DNA of 64,000 nt, from contig LR991653.1 of NCBI GenBank assembly GCA_905171695.1, forward strand, positions 276,258 to 340,257, given 5' to 3'. The notes beneath the pieces were generated by a model that worked only from the letters and a program-made list of their open reading frames with translations, was not told the DNA's origin and ran no database searches. Below, piece after piece: positions 15,331 to 24,166 of the stretch; position 1 is the stretch's first letter, and every line of letters begins with the position of its first letter. The position numbers and the translations under genes are program-made. The DNA is from Candidatus Methanoperedentaceae archaeon GB37. GTDB lineage: Archaea > Halobacteriota > Methanosarcinia > Methanosarcinales > EX4572-44.

Positions 15331-15440
15331 CTACTGATGAGTCTGGATAACCTCAGACCGCATCGGGCAGGATGGAGACTCTTTGTGGGAAGTTTTATTA
15401 GTATTGAGGTTGTTAATCAACTCTCTGGGAGATGTAGGTT

Positions 15441-15590
15441 ATGTCAGGTTTTAAGCGCAGGGTTGTTGAGCGAAAGGGTATGAAGAAGCAGAAGGAGTTT
15501 GAGGATAAGCTCCTTGTGGAGAATCTTGAAGATCTTGCAGAGGGTGAGGGTGAAGTGGAGGGAGTTGAGGATTTTTTGGATGAGGAGTAG
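15441..15590 (+). CDS. Small charged protein coupled to a ubiquitin-like modifier
   Basis: 49 residues: a basic N-terminal half (SGFKRRVVERKGMKKQKEF) and a strongly acidic C-terminal half (EDLAEGEGEVEGVEDFLDEE). No family recognised. A GGGAGATG ribosome-site-like stretch lies upstream of the ATG. The stop (TAG 15588-15590) overlaps by one base the GTG start of the SAMP-like gene, indicating coupled translation and a shared task. It could be a partner or regulator of the modifier. Confidence 0.6.
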   Translation: MSGFKRRVVERKGMKKQKEFEDKLLVENLEDLAEGEGEVEGVEDFLDEE

Positions 15591-15808
15591 TGTCGTTTAA
15601 GATAACTGTTGCTCTGCATCTTGATGGTGGTCTTCGTAGAGAGTCTCTTTGGGTGGCAGAGTCTACCACATATGAGGATCTGCTGGAGCACTTTGGCATC
15701 AATCCTGAGACGGTGGTGGTGCTTCAGGGTGGTGTTCCTAAGCCGTTTGATGATTCTGTTTCCTCCGATGGTGAGATCGTGGTCTTGAAGATAGTCTCTG
15801 GTGGCTGA
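15590..15808 (+). CDS. Ubiquitin-like small archaeal modifier / sulfur carrier (SAMP, MoaD/ThiS fold)
   Basis: 72 residues starting with GTG at 15590. It has the beta-grasp pattern (FKITVALHLDGG at the start, VVVLQGGVPKPFDDSVSSDGEIVVLKIVSGG at the end) and the terminal di-glycine needed for adenylation and either protein conjugation or sulfur carriage. Known relatives work with an E1-like UbaA enzyme, which is not in the window. The last 85 bases overlap, on the opposite strand, the end of the EndoIII-like gene, so one strand constrains the other. Confidence 0.8.
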   Translation: MSFKITVALHLDGGLRRESLWVAESTTYEDLLEHFGINPETVVVLQGGVPKPFDDSVSSDGEIVVLKIVSGG

Positions 15809-16482
15809 TCGGTTCCCAGCGGTTCACACAGCTCTTCGCGTTCATTGAGTTCTGGGCGGCTGGGTTCTATCTTTTGTATCCTTGGGTCTTCTTTGATGAG
15901 GCATTCATCGCATCTCTTCTTGTTACAGTATTCTTTTGCGTATCTCACTATCAATGCGTGGAAGTTTTTGTAAAGTTCTACGTTCTGTGGGAGTCTCTCT
16001 TCGAAGTGTCGCTGGAGCTCTCTGTAGTTGCCTTTTATGCCTATGCACTCGCCTATCCGCCTCGTGTATGCGTCGATTACGAATTTTGGTCTCTCGGCTG
16101 CATAGAGGAGGATGCTGTCTGCGGTTTCGTCTCCAACGCCTTTTATGTCTAATAGTTCTCTTCGCAGTCTTTCTGTTGGCTTGTTTGGGATTTTGTTACC
16201 GTTTTTTGAGAAGTATCTGGCTATTTCTCTCAATCGTTCTGCTTTTTGGTGGTAGAATCCTGTGCATCGTATCTGCTCTTCGATCGCTTCTATCTCTACT
16301 GTGGCAAGTGCTTCAGCTTCCAAGAGTCCTGCTCTCTTCAGGTTTGTTATGGCGCGTTCAACGTTCTCCCACCTGGTCTGCTGTGTGAGTATTGCACCGA
16401 CTGCCACCTCGAATGGTGTTTCAGCGGGCCACCAGTGCTGATCACCAAGTTTTGAAAAAAGTTTTTTATACAGCTCCATCAT
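15724..16482 (-). CDS. Endonuclease III-like HhH-GPD DNA glycosylase
   Basis: 252-residue base-excision glycosylase. HhH motif and active-site region ELLDIKGVGDETADSILLYAAERPKFVIDAYTRRIG keep the catalytic Asp (VID), but the position of the EndoIII lysine (GVGRKTA) is GVGDETA. A monofunctional glycosylase, as in MIG-type T/G-mismatch enzymes, is more likely than a lyase. Cysteines YCNKKRCDEC suggest a partial or altered iron-sulfur loop. The last 35 residues are not typical and overlap the SAMP-like gene. Start at 16482 overlaps the npdG-like stop by 4 bases. Confidence 0.88.
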   Translation of the reverse strand: MMELYKKLFSKLGDQHWWPAETPFEVAVGAILTQQTRWENVERAITNLKRAGLLEAEALATVEIEAIEEQIRCTGFYHQKAERLREIARYFSKNGNKIPNKPTERLRRELLDIKGVGDETADSILLYAAERPKFVIDAYTRRIGECIGIKGNYRELQRHFEERLPQNVELYKNFHALIVRYAKEYCNKKRCDECLIKEDPRIQKIEPSRPELNEREELCEPLGTDQPPETIFKTTISPSEETESSNGLGTPP

Positions 16483-17135
16483 ACGAACTTGATCCCGAGT
16501 TCAGATAGATTGTTACGCTTGGCAATGTTTATCAAGAATGGTGTGAGTGATTCTACCATTGCAGAGTCTTCCAGTCCGCCACCGTCAAGAACCCGCAGGT
16601 CATCGATCTCCTCAATCAACGCCCCAACCACTCTCATTGCATCGCCATCGCCACATACCACCACATCGCAATCAAGCTGCATATCGATCCGACGCAGCTT
16701 CTCACCAGGCAGATTGTGAAACGCAGCAACAACCCTGACTGTGTCAGGTAGTAATCTCTTCAGCTCCATCGCTGCGCTCCCATCTGGCGGCGCTCTATAC
16801 CTTAGATAGGAGTTACTCCTCTCCATCGGAACCACGAGAGAGATCACTATCTGATCTTCCAGCACAGGTCGGATTGCATCAGCGAGCTCTCTCATGGCAC
16901 TGTACGGAACGGCGATCACCACAATCTCCGCGGCCATGGCAGCCTCTCTATTCGCTGCCCCTCTGACCTGACCTCGACTGGACGCTACCGCGGATAGAAC
17001 CTCTCTGTACTCCTCCGCGGCACGCTCAGCCTTTGAACGCATCCTTGAACCTATTATTATCTCATGCTTAGAACCCCATCTGAGAGCCAGCCCCTTACCA
17101 ATATTACCTGTGCCACCGAGTATCGCAATTCGCAT
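16479..17135 (-). CDS. npdG: F420H2:NADP+ oxidoreductase-like protein
   Basis: About 218 residues: Rossmann motif MRIAILGGTGNIGKGLALRW at the N-terminus, IIGSRMRSKAE binding the NADP phosphate, and the family pattern VPYSAMRELADAI, VVAAFHNLPGEKL. It transfers hydride between reduced F420 and NADP+ for biosynthesis, fitting an F420-using archaeon. Start set at the Met before RIAILGG (17135); the upstream in-frame Met at 17159 adds eight residues not seen in relatives. Coupled to the downstream glycosylase gene by a 4-base overlap. Confidence 0.9.
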   Translation of the reverse strand: MRIAILGGTGNIGKGLALRWGSKHEIIIGSRMRSKAERAAEEYREVLSAVASSRGQVRGAANREAAMAAEIVVIAVPYSAMRELADAIRPVLEDQIVISLVVPMERSNSYLRYRAPPDGSAAMELKRLLPDTVRVVAAFHNLPGEKLRRIDMQLDCDVVVCGDGDAMRVVGALIEEIDDLRVLDGGGLEDSAMVESLTPFLINIAKRNNLSELGIKFV

Positions 17136-17244
17136 CAAACAATCCGCCAGAGAGTCCAATTCTTACCTTCAACGGCTCATACAACCATATTACATGATAA
17201 CCATTTCGATTTAGTTTCCAACCCTTCTATAGGTAAGATCATAG

Positions 17245-17329
17245 CGCCGAGGGGGAGATTTGAACTCCCGCGGGGCAAGGCCCCACCGGTTCTCAAGACC
17301 GGCGCCGTGGGCCGCTTGGCTACCTCGGC
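17245..17329 (-). tRNA. tRNA-Ser (anticodon UGA)
   Basis: 85-base minus-strand cloverleaf. Acceptor GCCGAGG pairs with CCTCGGC, with discriminator G (typical of serine). The anticodon stem CGGTC/GACCG-like encloses loop CTTGAGA giving UGA. A long variable arm (GGGGCC...GCCCC) and T-loop GTTCAAATC are present. No CCA is encoded. The 5' ten bases overlap the 3' end of the FKBP reading frame. Confidence 0.95.
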
Positions 17330-18021
17330 AATGCCTGACCTGCTCTAAACGAGGCGATGCTCTCTTCATTATACCTCTCTGTGAAGACCACCTCGTTAAC
17401 CTTTGTGTGCTTGATAATATCCTCTGCAAGGTTCTGTTTTGACATTATCCATGTTGAGGAGTGAGCTAACCGGAGTGGTATATTGATGATTGCTTCATCT
17501 CCATCTATCCGTGTCTCAAGCACTTCCTTCGTGTAGAGCTGTACCAATCCCCGTACCTTTTCAAGTTCATCATCTATCTTTTCTTCTATCTGATAGGTAT
17601 AGTGAAGCGTTTTACCTGCAAGAGGATGATTGAAGTCCACTTGTACCCGTCGGCCTATCAATCTACGCACGGTTCCATACCGTCCCTCCACAAAGACTCG
17701 CATTCCAACCTCTGGCTTCTCTTTGAACTGACTCAGTCCATAGCTTCTTATCAGTTCTGGATCGTATTCACCGAACCCCTTCTCTGGTGGCAGGACGACC
17801 GTCCCACTGTGTCCGACCTCCTTCCCGATCACCTCTTCTTCAAGCCCCTTCAGCGCATGCCCGGCTCCGACGATAATCTTCTCGCCACCATAGGTGTACT
17901 CTTCGTGGAAGATGTCATTCTCTCTTGCTACCTCTTCATCGGTAGTGTCGAAGACGTCACCATTCTCATCACCTATTCTCCCTGTGTACGTAAGCTTGAT
18001 AAAATCGCCATCTTGGATCAT
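17320..18021 (-). CDS. FKBP-type peptidyl-prolyl isomerase (SlyD-like, long archaeal form)
   Basis: 233 residues: FKBP core split by an IF chaperone insert (FIKLTYTGRIGDENGDVFDTT, then VGAGHALKGLEEEVIGKEVG, then FNHPLAGKTLHY), followed by a roughly 80-residue archaeal C-terminal domain. Folding helper in the cytosol. Its stop codon TAG (17320-17322) is formed by bases 8-10 of the tRNA-Ser gene, so gene and tRNA overlap on the same strand. Start ATG 18021. Confidence 0.92.
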   Translation of the reverse strand: MIQDGDFIKLTYTGRIGDENGDVFDTTDEEVARENDIFHEEYTYGGEKIIVGAGHALKGLEEEVIGKEVGHSGTVVLPPEKGFGEYDPELIRSYGLSQFKEKPEVGMRVFVEGRYGTVRRLIGRRVQVDFNHPLAGKTLHYTYQIEEKIDDELEKVRGLVQLYTKEVLETRIDGDEAIINIPLRLAHSSTWIMSKQNLAEDIIKHTKVNEVVFTERYNEESIASFRAGQALPR

Positions 18022-18095
18022 AATAATATGCCTCTTCTGGTTCTTCTGGTGTTTGTAGTGGAAGGCTTAGTATAAAACAGTTTCAGTGAAGTTGA

Positions 18096-19238
18096 ATGGA
18101 TGGAAAAGAGTTAAAAGCATACAGCCATTATAAAATGAGACGCACCATGAAGGGTGAGAGAGAAGACGAAGACCAGAATCTCATGATAATCTTGAACTTC
18201 CTTGAACCGTACTTCAAAGTATACGAGTATACAAAGGGCGGAGATGCCTTCGTTCTCTATGGCATACCAAGAAGAGACGAAGAGATGATCCAAACCATCC
18301 TCCACAACCTCTCAATCTCCCATGGCATTCAGGCAGAGCTGAAACATGACCTCGGCGAGCACAGACTGGTCGTCAGAAGAGATGAGGACAAAGAGAAAAG
18401 TGAGAAGATCTCATTGAACATTATTCTTGCAGTAGCCACGATATTCACAACGATGATGATGGGCGCTATCATGTTCGGAGTGAACCCTATGAGAGATCCA
18501 CACTTGATCTACAGAGGACTTCCCTTCACAATCGCAATAATGACCGTCCTCGGATCCCACGAGATGGCACATTACATCGCAGCAAAGAGGCACGGCATGA
18601 GAACAAGCCTCCCCTACTTCATACCTATCCCCCTGCCACCAATCGGAACGATGGGGGCAGTGATCAAACACCGTGGACCAATACCTAGCAGAAAAGCACT
18701 CTTTGACGTCGGAATATCAGGCCCGCTCGTAGGTCTAATAGTATCAGTACTCGTCGTAGCCATCGGACTCACACTCCCACCCATAGAGATCCAGCACGTC
18801 TCGGGAAAAGCAATCGAACTGGAGATCCCACCACTCTTCAAACTGATAGCAGAGAGCATCGGATACACAGAAGAGACACTCCACCCAGTCGCCTTCGCCG
18901 GATGGGTAGGTATGCTCATAACAGCCCTGAACCTCCTACCAGCAGGACAACTCGACGGAGGACACGTACTACGCGCCATGCTCGGAAAAAGAGCAAACTA
19001 CATCTCAGCACTCACACCAATATCCCTCATAACACTCGGATTCGGAGTAAATTACATCCTCAACCAAAACGGCACAATCTGGTTCTTCTGGGGGCTATTC
19101 ATCTCACTCTTCGCAGCAGCAGGACACCCCCCACCACTGAACGACACACAACCAATAAACACACCCCGCAAACTACTCGGCATAACTACCTTCATCCTCG
19201 CAACACTATGCATAACACTCACACCATTCAAAATATAA
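18096..19238 (+). CDS. Site-2 protease family intramembrane metalloprotease
   Basis: 380 residues. The first 100 form a soluble domain (LNFLEPYFKVYEYTKGGDAFVLYG). Zinc motif HEMAHYIAAKRHG lies about residue 152, and the third ligand region LLPAGQLDGGHVLRA about residue 280, with 6-7 membrane helices. It resembles archaeal S2P/peptidase M50 proteins. It would cleave membrane-anchored regulators within the bilayer. Divergent from FKBP. Confidence 0.92.
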   Translation: MDGKELKAYSHYKMRRTMKGEREDEDQNLMIILNFLEPYFKVYEYTKGGDAFVLYGIPRRDEEMIQTILHNLSISHGIQAELKHDLGEHRLVVRRDEDKEKSEKISLNIILAVATIFTTMMMGAIMFGVNPMRDPHLIYRGLPFTIAIMTVLGSHEMAHYIAAKRHGMRTSLPYFIPIPLPPIGTMGAVIKHRGPIPSRKALFDVGISGPLVGLIVSVLVVAIGLTLPPIEIQHVSGKAIELEIPPLFKLIAESIGYTEETLHPVAFAGWVGMLITALNLLPAGQLDGGHVLRAMLGKRANYISALTPISLITLGFGVNYILNQNGTIWFFWGLFISLFAAAGHPPPLNDTQPINTPRKLLGITTFILATLCITLTPFKI

Positions 19239-19266
19239 AAAATATGTCGAATATGTTGAGGGGAGC

Positions 19267-20073
19267 ATGATCTGGAGATTTATCGATACTGATCGAATCG
19301 ATGGGTACTTCAGCGCTGCCCTCTTCGAATCGATAGGGAGACACGTTGGATCTGGTCGAATCGAGGAGACGATCCTCTTCTGGCGTGTCAGAAGACCGGT
19401 CGTGTATATTGGGTATCACCAGTGTGTAGAAGAGGAGATACGTGAGAGATACTGCACAGCTAGCGGTGTTCAGATAATAAGACGTGTGCTTGGTGGTGGA
19501 TGTGGGTTTTGCGACGAAAATCAGATTCTTTTCTCTATTATAGGGCGTGAGGGTGGATCTGTGATATCATCGGACATCCATGAAACGTATTCATCTGTCC
19601 TTGGCGGCGTGGTAGCAGCGCTCAGGACTCTCGGCTTTGATGGCAGATATGAACCCAGATGGGGAGCCGTCCATGTGAAGGGTCGCAAGATCTCCGGGAG
19701 TGCGCAGGGCAGGTTCGATGGTGCTGTGCTTGTCAATGGCAGTCTTCTCTTGGACTTTAACTTTGACGATATGGATCGAGTGCTCAAGAATCCCACAAAG
19801 AACCTGAGAGAGGGTATAAGTTCTGCACGGGATGGAATGATCACGCTCTCAGAGTTGCTCGGGAGAACTCCCGACCTTGAAGAGGCGAAGAGTGTATTGA
19901 GGGATGGATTCGAGGCCGCGCTCGGAGTCACCACCAGAGACGGCGTGCTCACAGAGTCGGAGATTGAACTGGCAGAGCACCTTAGCAAGCGACATAAAAG
20001 TCGTGATTGGATATATAGGATGGATAACAAACGGAGAAAGCAGATTGTCAGAAAGAGTAACGCAGAATCATAG
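19267..20073 (+). CDS. Lipoate-protein ligase A-like protein
   Basis: 268 residues of the biotin/lipoate ligase fold. RVRRPVVYIGYHQ, then RRVLGGGCGFCDENQILFSII corresponds to the RR-GGG lipoyl-AMP loop, then KISGSAQGRFDGAVLVNGSLLLDFN. The usual histidine after the GGG loop is replaced (GGGCGFCDEN), so substrate or activity may differ. No lipoylated E2 or GcvH gene is in the window. Confidence 0.85.
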   Translation: MIWRFIDTDRIDGYFSAALFESIGRHVGSGRIEETILFWRVRRPVVYIGYHQCVEEEIRERYCTASGVQIIRRVLGGGCGFCDENQILFSIIGREGGSVISSDIHETYSSVLGGVVAALRTLGFDGRYEPRWGAVHVKGRKISGSAQGRFDGAVLVNGSLLLDFNFDDMDRVLKNPTKNLREGISSARDGMITLSELLGRTPDLEEAKSVLRDGFEAALGVTTRDGVLTESEIELAEHLSKRHKSRDWIYRMDNKRRKQIVRKSNAES

Positions 20074-20148
20074 GGGACAGATTTATTAATGGAATTGGTG
20101 GAGATTGGGGCTTTGCAGGTGGTGGTCTTTCTGTTCTCTTTCTCTGGA

Positions 20149-22083
20149 ATGGATTATGATACTGGTATTGGGCGTGAGTGGTTGGTCCCAAACGGCATTG
20201 GCGGGTATGCGTCATCCACGATCATCGCTGCAAACTCTCGAAAGTATCATGGCTTGCTCGTCTCTGCAACAGACCCGCCTCTTGGGAGGAGAGTTCTGCT
20301 GGCGGGAATCGATGAGACGCTCCGCTTTGGTTGTGAATCGCTTGAGTTATCTGTACATAAGTATCCAGATACCGTCTACCCCCAGGGTTTTCTCCATCTT
20401 GCATCTTTCAGGATGGAAAACTTCCCCACCTTCATCTATGAAACGAGTGGCCTCAGGGTGGAGAAGACCGTTTTTATGGTGCATGGTGCGAATGCCGTCT
20501 TTATAGAGTATTCTGTGGTGAACCCAGATTCTATCGAATGCGAGATTCTCCTTCGCCCAATGGTCACCAATCGAGATTTTCACACCACTCGCCGAAGAGA
20601 GGATTATAGCTTTGGGACTTTAGCCTCTGAAGCCGGGTGTGAAGTCTTTGATTGCGAGAATATCGTTCTCGGGCTTGCAAGTGATAAGGCAGTCTTTCTC
20701 AAGGATGAGTCCTGGTACTATAACGTCGAGTATGACCATGATCGAGTGAGGGGATTGGACTACCAGGAGGATATCTACTCGCCAGGATACTTCACTCTAT
20801 CCCTCAGGAGTGGTGCATCGCTATCTATAGTGGCGTCAACCCCTGCGTATGGGTATGATACTTCCGCCTTGAAGAACGCGTGCAGGTCGTGGAGAGAGAT
20901 AAAAGAGGGTGAGATCGTGCGCAGGAAGAAGCTTGTTGAAAGGGCAGGCGTCACAAGTGTTTTCGGTGAGAAGCTTGTTCTTGCGGCTGACACGTTCATC
21001 GTACAACGGAATGGTGGTAAGAGTGTACTTGCCGGGTATCACTGGTTCTCTGACTGGGCTCGGGATGCCATGATCTCACTCACAGGACTTACACTCGTTA
21101 CCAAACGGTTCAAGGATGCACGTGGAGTACTCTCAACATTTGCAAAGAATACCGTGGAAGGGCTCATGCCAAACCGCTTCATCGAGACCGGGGGAGGGCG
21201 TGAGTATGGTGGTGCAGACGCGCCGCTCTGGTTCATACACGCATCAGGAGAGTATCTTAAACAGACGATGGACTCGAAGTTTGTGAGAGAGAGACTCTGG
21301 AAGACGATCAAATCTATCATATCATGGTATAGGAAGGGCACTCGTGGCGTTCACTCCGATTATGACGGTCTGATCGTCTCAAGCTCACATATGACGTGGA
21401 TGGATGCAAAGATCGGGGACTGGATCGTTACGCCACGTGAAGGAAAAGCCTGTGAGATCAATGCACTCTGGTACAACGCATTGAGAATAGCTGAAGAGAT
21501 GGCACGCCTCTTTGGAGACGAAGACAATGAAAGCACCTATCACGAACTTGCCGAGATTGTTAGAGAGAGCTACTCGAAGTTCTGGAACGAGACCGAGGAA
21601 TGCCTCTTTGACGTCCTCTCTGAAGATGGTGCTGACGACTCAATAAGACCGAATCAGATCTTTGCTGCATCACTACCACACCGACCGATCTCGATAAAGA
21701 AAGCCCGTCGGATCGTTGACGTTGTCGAGCGCGTCCTCTTCACACCCTTCGGGCTTAGAACGCTCTCGCCAAGCAGCCCTAATTACAGAGGACGCTATGA
21801 AGGAGACGCGGTATCAAGGGACAGCGCCTACCACCAGGGAACAGTCTGGCCATGGCTTCTCGGACACTTCATAACAGCCTACCTCAACACACATGGACGC
21901 AACGAGCAGAGTCTCAAACAAACGCGCAAACTACTATCACCATTCGAAGAACACCTCTCCGATGCCGGACTCGGAAGCATAAGCGAGGTCTTTGACGGCG
22001 ATCCACCACAGAGACCTGGCGGATGTGCGTTCCAGGCATGGAGTGTCGCAGAGATACTCAGAGCATATAAAGAACTTGGATAA
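20149..22083 (+). CDS. Glycogen debranching enzyme-like protein (GH133, amylo-alpha-1,6-glucosidase)
   Basis: About 644 residues. The N-terminal domain starts GIGREWLVPNGIGGYASST, and the catalytic (alpha/alpha)6 domain has YHWFSDWARDAMISLTGLTL with the acidic residue and later GAVWPWLLG-type YHQGTVWPWLLGH. It would remove alpha-1,6 branches from a storage glucan. ATG 20149 fits the family start; an in-frame ATG at 20089 would add a hydrophobic stretch of 20 residues that is not expected. Codon use matches the host core genes. Confidence 0.9.
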   Translation: MDYDTGIGREWLVPNGIGGYASSTIIAANSRKYHGLLVSATDPPLGRRVLLAGIDETLRFGCESLELSVHKYPDTVYPQGFLHLASFRMENFPTFIYETSGLRVEKTVFMVHGANAVFIEYSVVNPDSIECEILLRPMVTNRDFHTTRRREDYSFGTLASEAGCEVFDCENIVLGLASDKAVFLKDESWYYNVEYDHDRVRGLDYQEDIYSPGYFTLSLRSGASLSIVASTPAYGYDTSALKNACRSWREIKEGEIVRRKKLVERAGVTSVFGEKLVLAADTFIVQRNGGKSVLAGYHWFSDWARDAMISLTGLTLVTKRFKDARGVLSTFAKNTVEGLMPNRFIETGGGREYGGADAPLWFIHASGEYLKQTMDSKFVRERLWKTIKSIISWYRKGTRGVHSDYDGLIVSSSHMTWMDAKIGDWIVTPREGKACEINALWYNALRIAEEMARLFGDEDNESTYHELAEIVRESYSKFWNETEECLFDVLSEDGADDSIRPNQIFAASLPHRPISIKKARRIVDVVERVLFTPFGLRTLSPSSPNYRGRYEGDAVSRDSAYHQGTVWPWLLGHFITAYLNTHGRNEQSLKQTRKLLSPFEEHLSDAGLGSISEVFDGDPPQRPGGCAFQAWSVAEILRAYKELG

Positions 22084-22263
22084 AAATCGATTTTCGAAAC
22101 GTTTTTTGGGAGGGAGAGGGATTGCACGTCCCACTCTCTGGTTGATGCATGGCCTTTTATAGAGGAACTCTGTACAATAAACCAATACTAAGCACACAAT
22201 GGCACTTCGTATTAAATATCTACATAAAAGTAATACTACTTATCTGTTGCGGTCAAGACAGCT

Positions 22264-22902
22264 GACCCGTCCACATAGGATTATAAATACAGGAGTCTAT
22301 CTTTTATTTATGCTGAGGGTAAGGTGGGATTGTTGAAGAGTTGAAGGGTGTTTGAGAGGAGTAATGTGCCTTTTCTATGTTGAGATTCTTGGTGTTGCGA
22401 CCTGTATTCAGATGTCTTCTCTCGGGAGGACTGCCAGAATTCTCTCTCTGGCTTCATCCAGTATCTAAAACCCTCTCTTTGGAACAGGGAAGTTTGAAGA
22501 GAAATTGCCTGCTTGCATCGGAGGAGAAGAGAAGATACTTGAATAGCATTGGACGAAAGAGTTGTTAAAGCAATATAAAAAGGCGTATTATGTCTATTCT
22601 GCTGTGGATTCAGAGAAGTGCCAAGAGTTCTGTGAGAAGAAGACCAGAATTCATCATTGATAAAGCCCCTTGGCTTATAGATGCACTGAAAAGCTTGGAT
22701 CTGGAAGTTGGGCGATCAGTCCTTTCAGAGAGAAACCTGGTTGAATCATTGTTTTCTTCGCTAAAGCTAAAGCATAGTATAAAGATATTCTTTTGCTCAA
22801 TTAGCTCTTTTAATCCTGTTAAAAACTGGAATTTATTCTGTAAGCTCTTCATGCTTTATTATAATCGGTTGAGGTGGCGTCTATGTTAAGTGGACACGTC
22901 CC
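22264..22902 (+). mobile_element. IS6/IS240-like insertion sequence A, degenerate
   Basis: Bounded by GACCCGTCCACAT (22264-22276) and its imperfect inverse at 22890-22902 (GTGGACACGTCC), the ends shared by copies at 31509, 46132 and 53527. The DDE transposase is broken into several frames: pieces such as VDKAPWLIDALKSLDLEVG and LMLYYNRLRWRLC are visible (22590-22889). Internal sequence is missing compared with the 46132 copy. Non-functional. Confidence 0.7.
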
Positions 22903-22984
22903 AGCAGAATTGAAGGAATGGCTTATTAACAGGGGGCATAGATTTATAGTTAAGTGCATAGCATCTTAAACTTATTATCTAGGA

Positions 22985-23983
22985 ACTTTTCAATCCAGTT
23001 TTTTGCGGAGGATGTCGATTTTGTAAGTTTTTTGAAGGCTTTAGCAATTGTTTCCTTCAGTTCTTCCATATTCAGTGGGGTTTTCTCTGAAACTGCTCTT
23101 TTAGCACTCTTCTAGACGTTTTCAATCGGATTTAGATTAGGTGAGTGATGGGGGGATAAACCAGTGAAATGTTCGGTTTCTCAGCTTCCTCCCGTACCTT
23201 CATGGTATGATGTGTTCTGAGGTTGTTCGGGATGATTACAATTCTCTTTTTTCAGGTTTTGCTTCCCTTATCTTTCTGGGAAAAGAGACGCGGAGTCTTC
23301 AGCCTTGTTGCTCTTGGGAGACTCTATTGAGCTTTCTCTGTTCAAGCTGTAGAATCCTGTAACTTTGGCTTTAATATAGATAGCAACTCTCTTAAGAGGC
23401 TTATCGAAGCTCCAGAGTCTCGTTGTGTTTGCATTCGCTTCGACTGCCATCTTATCGATGAATCCTATTACATCATCGCTAATTCCAGCCTCATCTAAGT
23501 TTTTTTAAAGTGTCTTCTGCATTATCTGCCCTTCTGTAATCCTTCTGGTATGGTCTGGCGTATCTCATTCCAAACGATTTCAGGATTCTTCTGACCTGCC
23601 ATAAGGAGTAAACAACTCCAAATTCTAATTCTGCTTCAATGAACTCTTGAACTTCTTTCGTAGTCCAGGAATCCTTCTCCTTGAGCATTTCTCTATAGTT
23701 CTTCCTTCTGCTCTTCTGTAAGTTTAGAGGGTCTTCCTCCACCAAAATCCGGAATTATACCTTCATAACCTCTGGAGTTCCATCTCTTAAGCCATGCATA
23801 GCCCGTTGCTTCAGTGACCCCAACCAGTTCAGCAGCTTCCTCAACACTCATCCCTCTGCAGAGATATCTTATAAAGTATAATCTTTTGAGAACTCTTGCA
23901 TCCTTTTCGAGCCTCTTGATCCTTTTGCCGAGTTCTTCTACTGGTATGCGTTTTACAACTTCGTAGACTCGCTCTCTGCCCAT
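22985..23983 (-). mobile_element. IS630-family transposase, frameshifted and degenerate
   Basis: Minus-strand IS630-type gene. The N-terminal helix-turn-helix (GMSVEEAAELVGVTEATGYAW, within 23693-23983), a linker (VVYSLWQVRRILKSFGMRY, 23491-23745) and DDE remains (DKMAVEANANTTRLW near 23430) are in different frames. The second Asp motif reads IIPNNLRTHH in place of a LDNARIHH-type motif, so the active site is lost. A related but distinct copy is at 56904. Confidence 0.75.
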
Positions 23984-24028
23984 ATATTTTGTTGCTTTGT
24001 TTTAGTATAAATAGCTTTGCTCAAGACC

Positions 24029-24166
24029 ATGAATCACATACTTGATGCTATTTTTCGGATCAAGAAGTATGCCCTGATCATGAAATGTGAAAGTTTTATG
24101 GATAGTGATATGATTGAGGGTATAAAAGAAGTACTTGTAGGACGTAAGGAGTGGGGTGTGTTATGA
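24029..24166 (+). CDS. Possible small protein upstream of NOG1
   Basis: 45-residue open frame starting MNHILDAIFRIKKYALIMK and ending VLVGRKEWGVL. Its TGA overlaps the NOG1 ATG (ATGA at 24163-24166). There is a TATA-like element TTTAGTATAAATAG at 24001-24014, about 25 bases upstream of the ATG, consistent with a leaderless transcript. Unknown family. The precise overlap favours a real coupled gene, but the internal GGTATAAAA at 24119 could also be a separate promoter for NOG1. Confidence 0.45.
   Translation: MNHILDAIFRIKKYALIMKCESFMDSDMIEGIKEVLVGRKEWGVL

Noticed and set aside
18902..19270. Thr/Arg-rich frame overlapping the site-2 protease
   Set aside because: Low-complexity product of codon bias in another frame.
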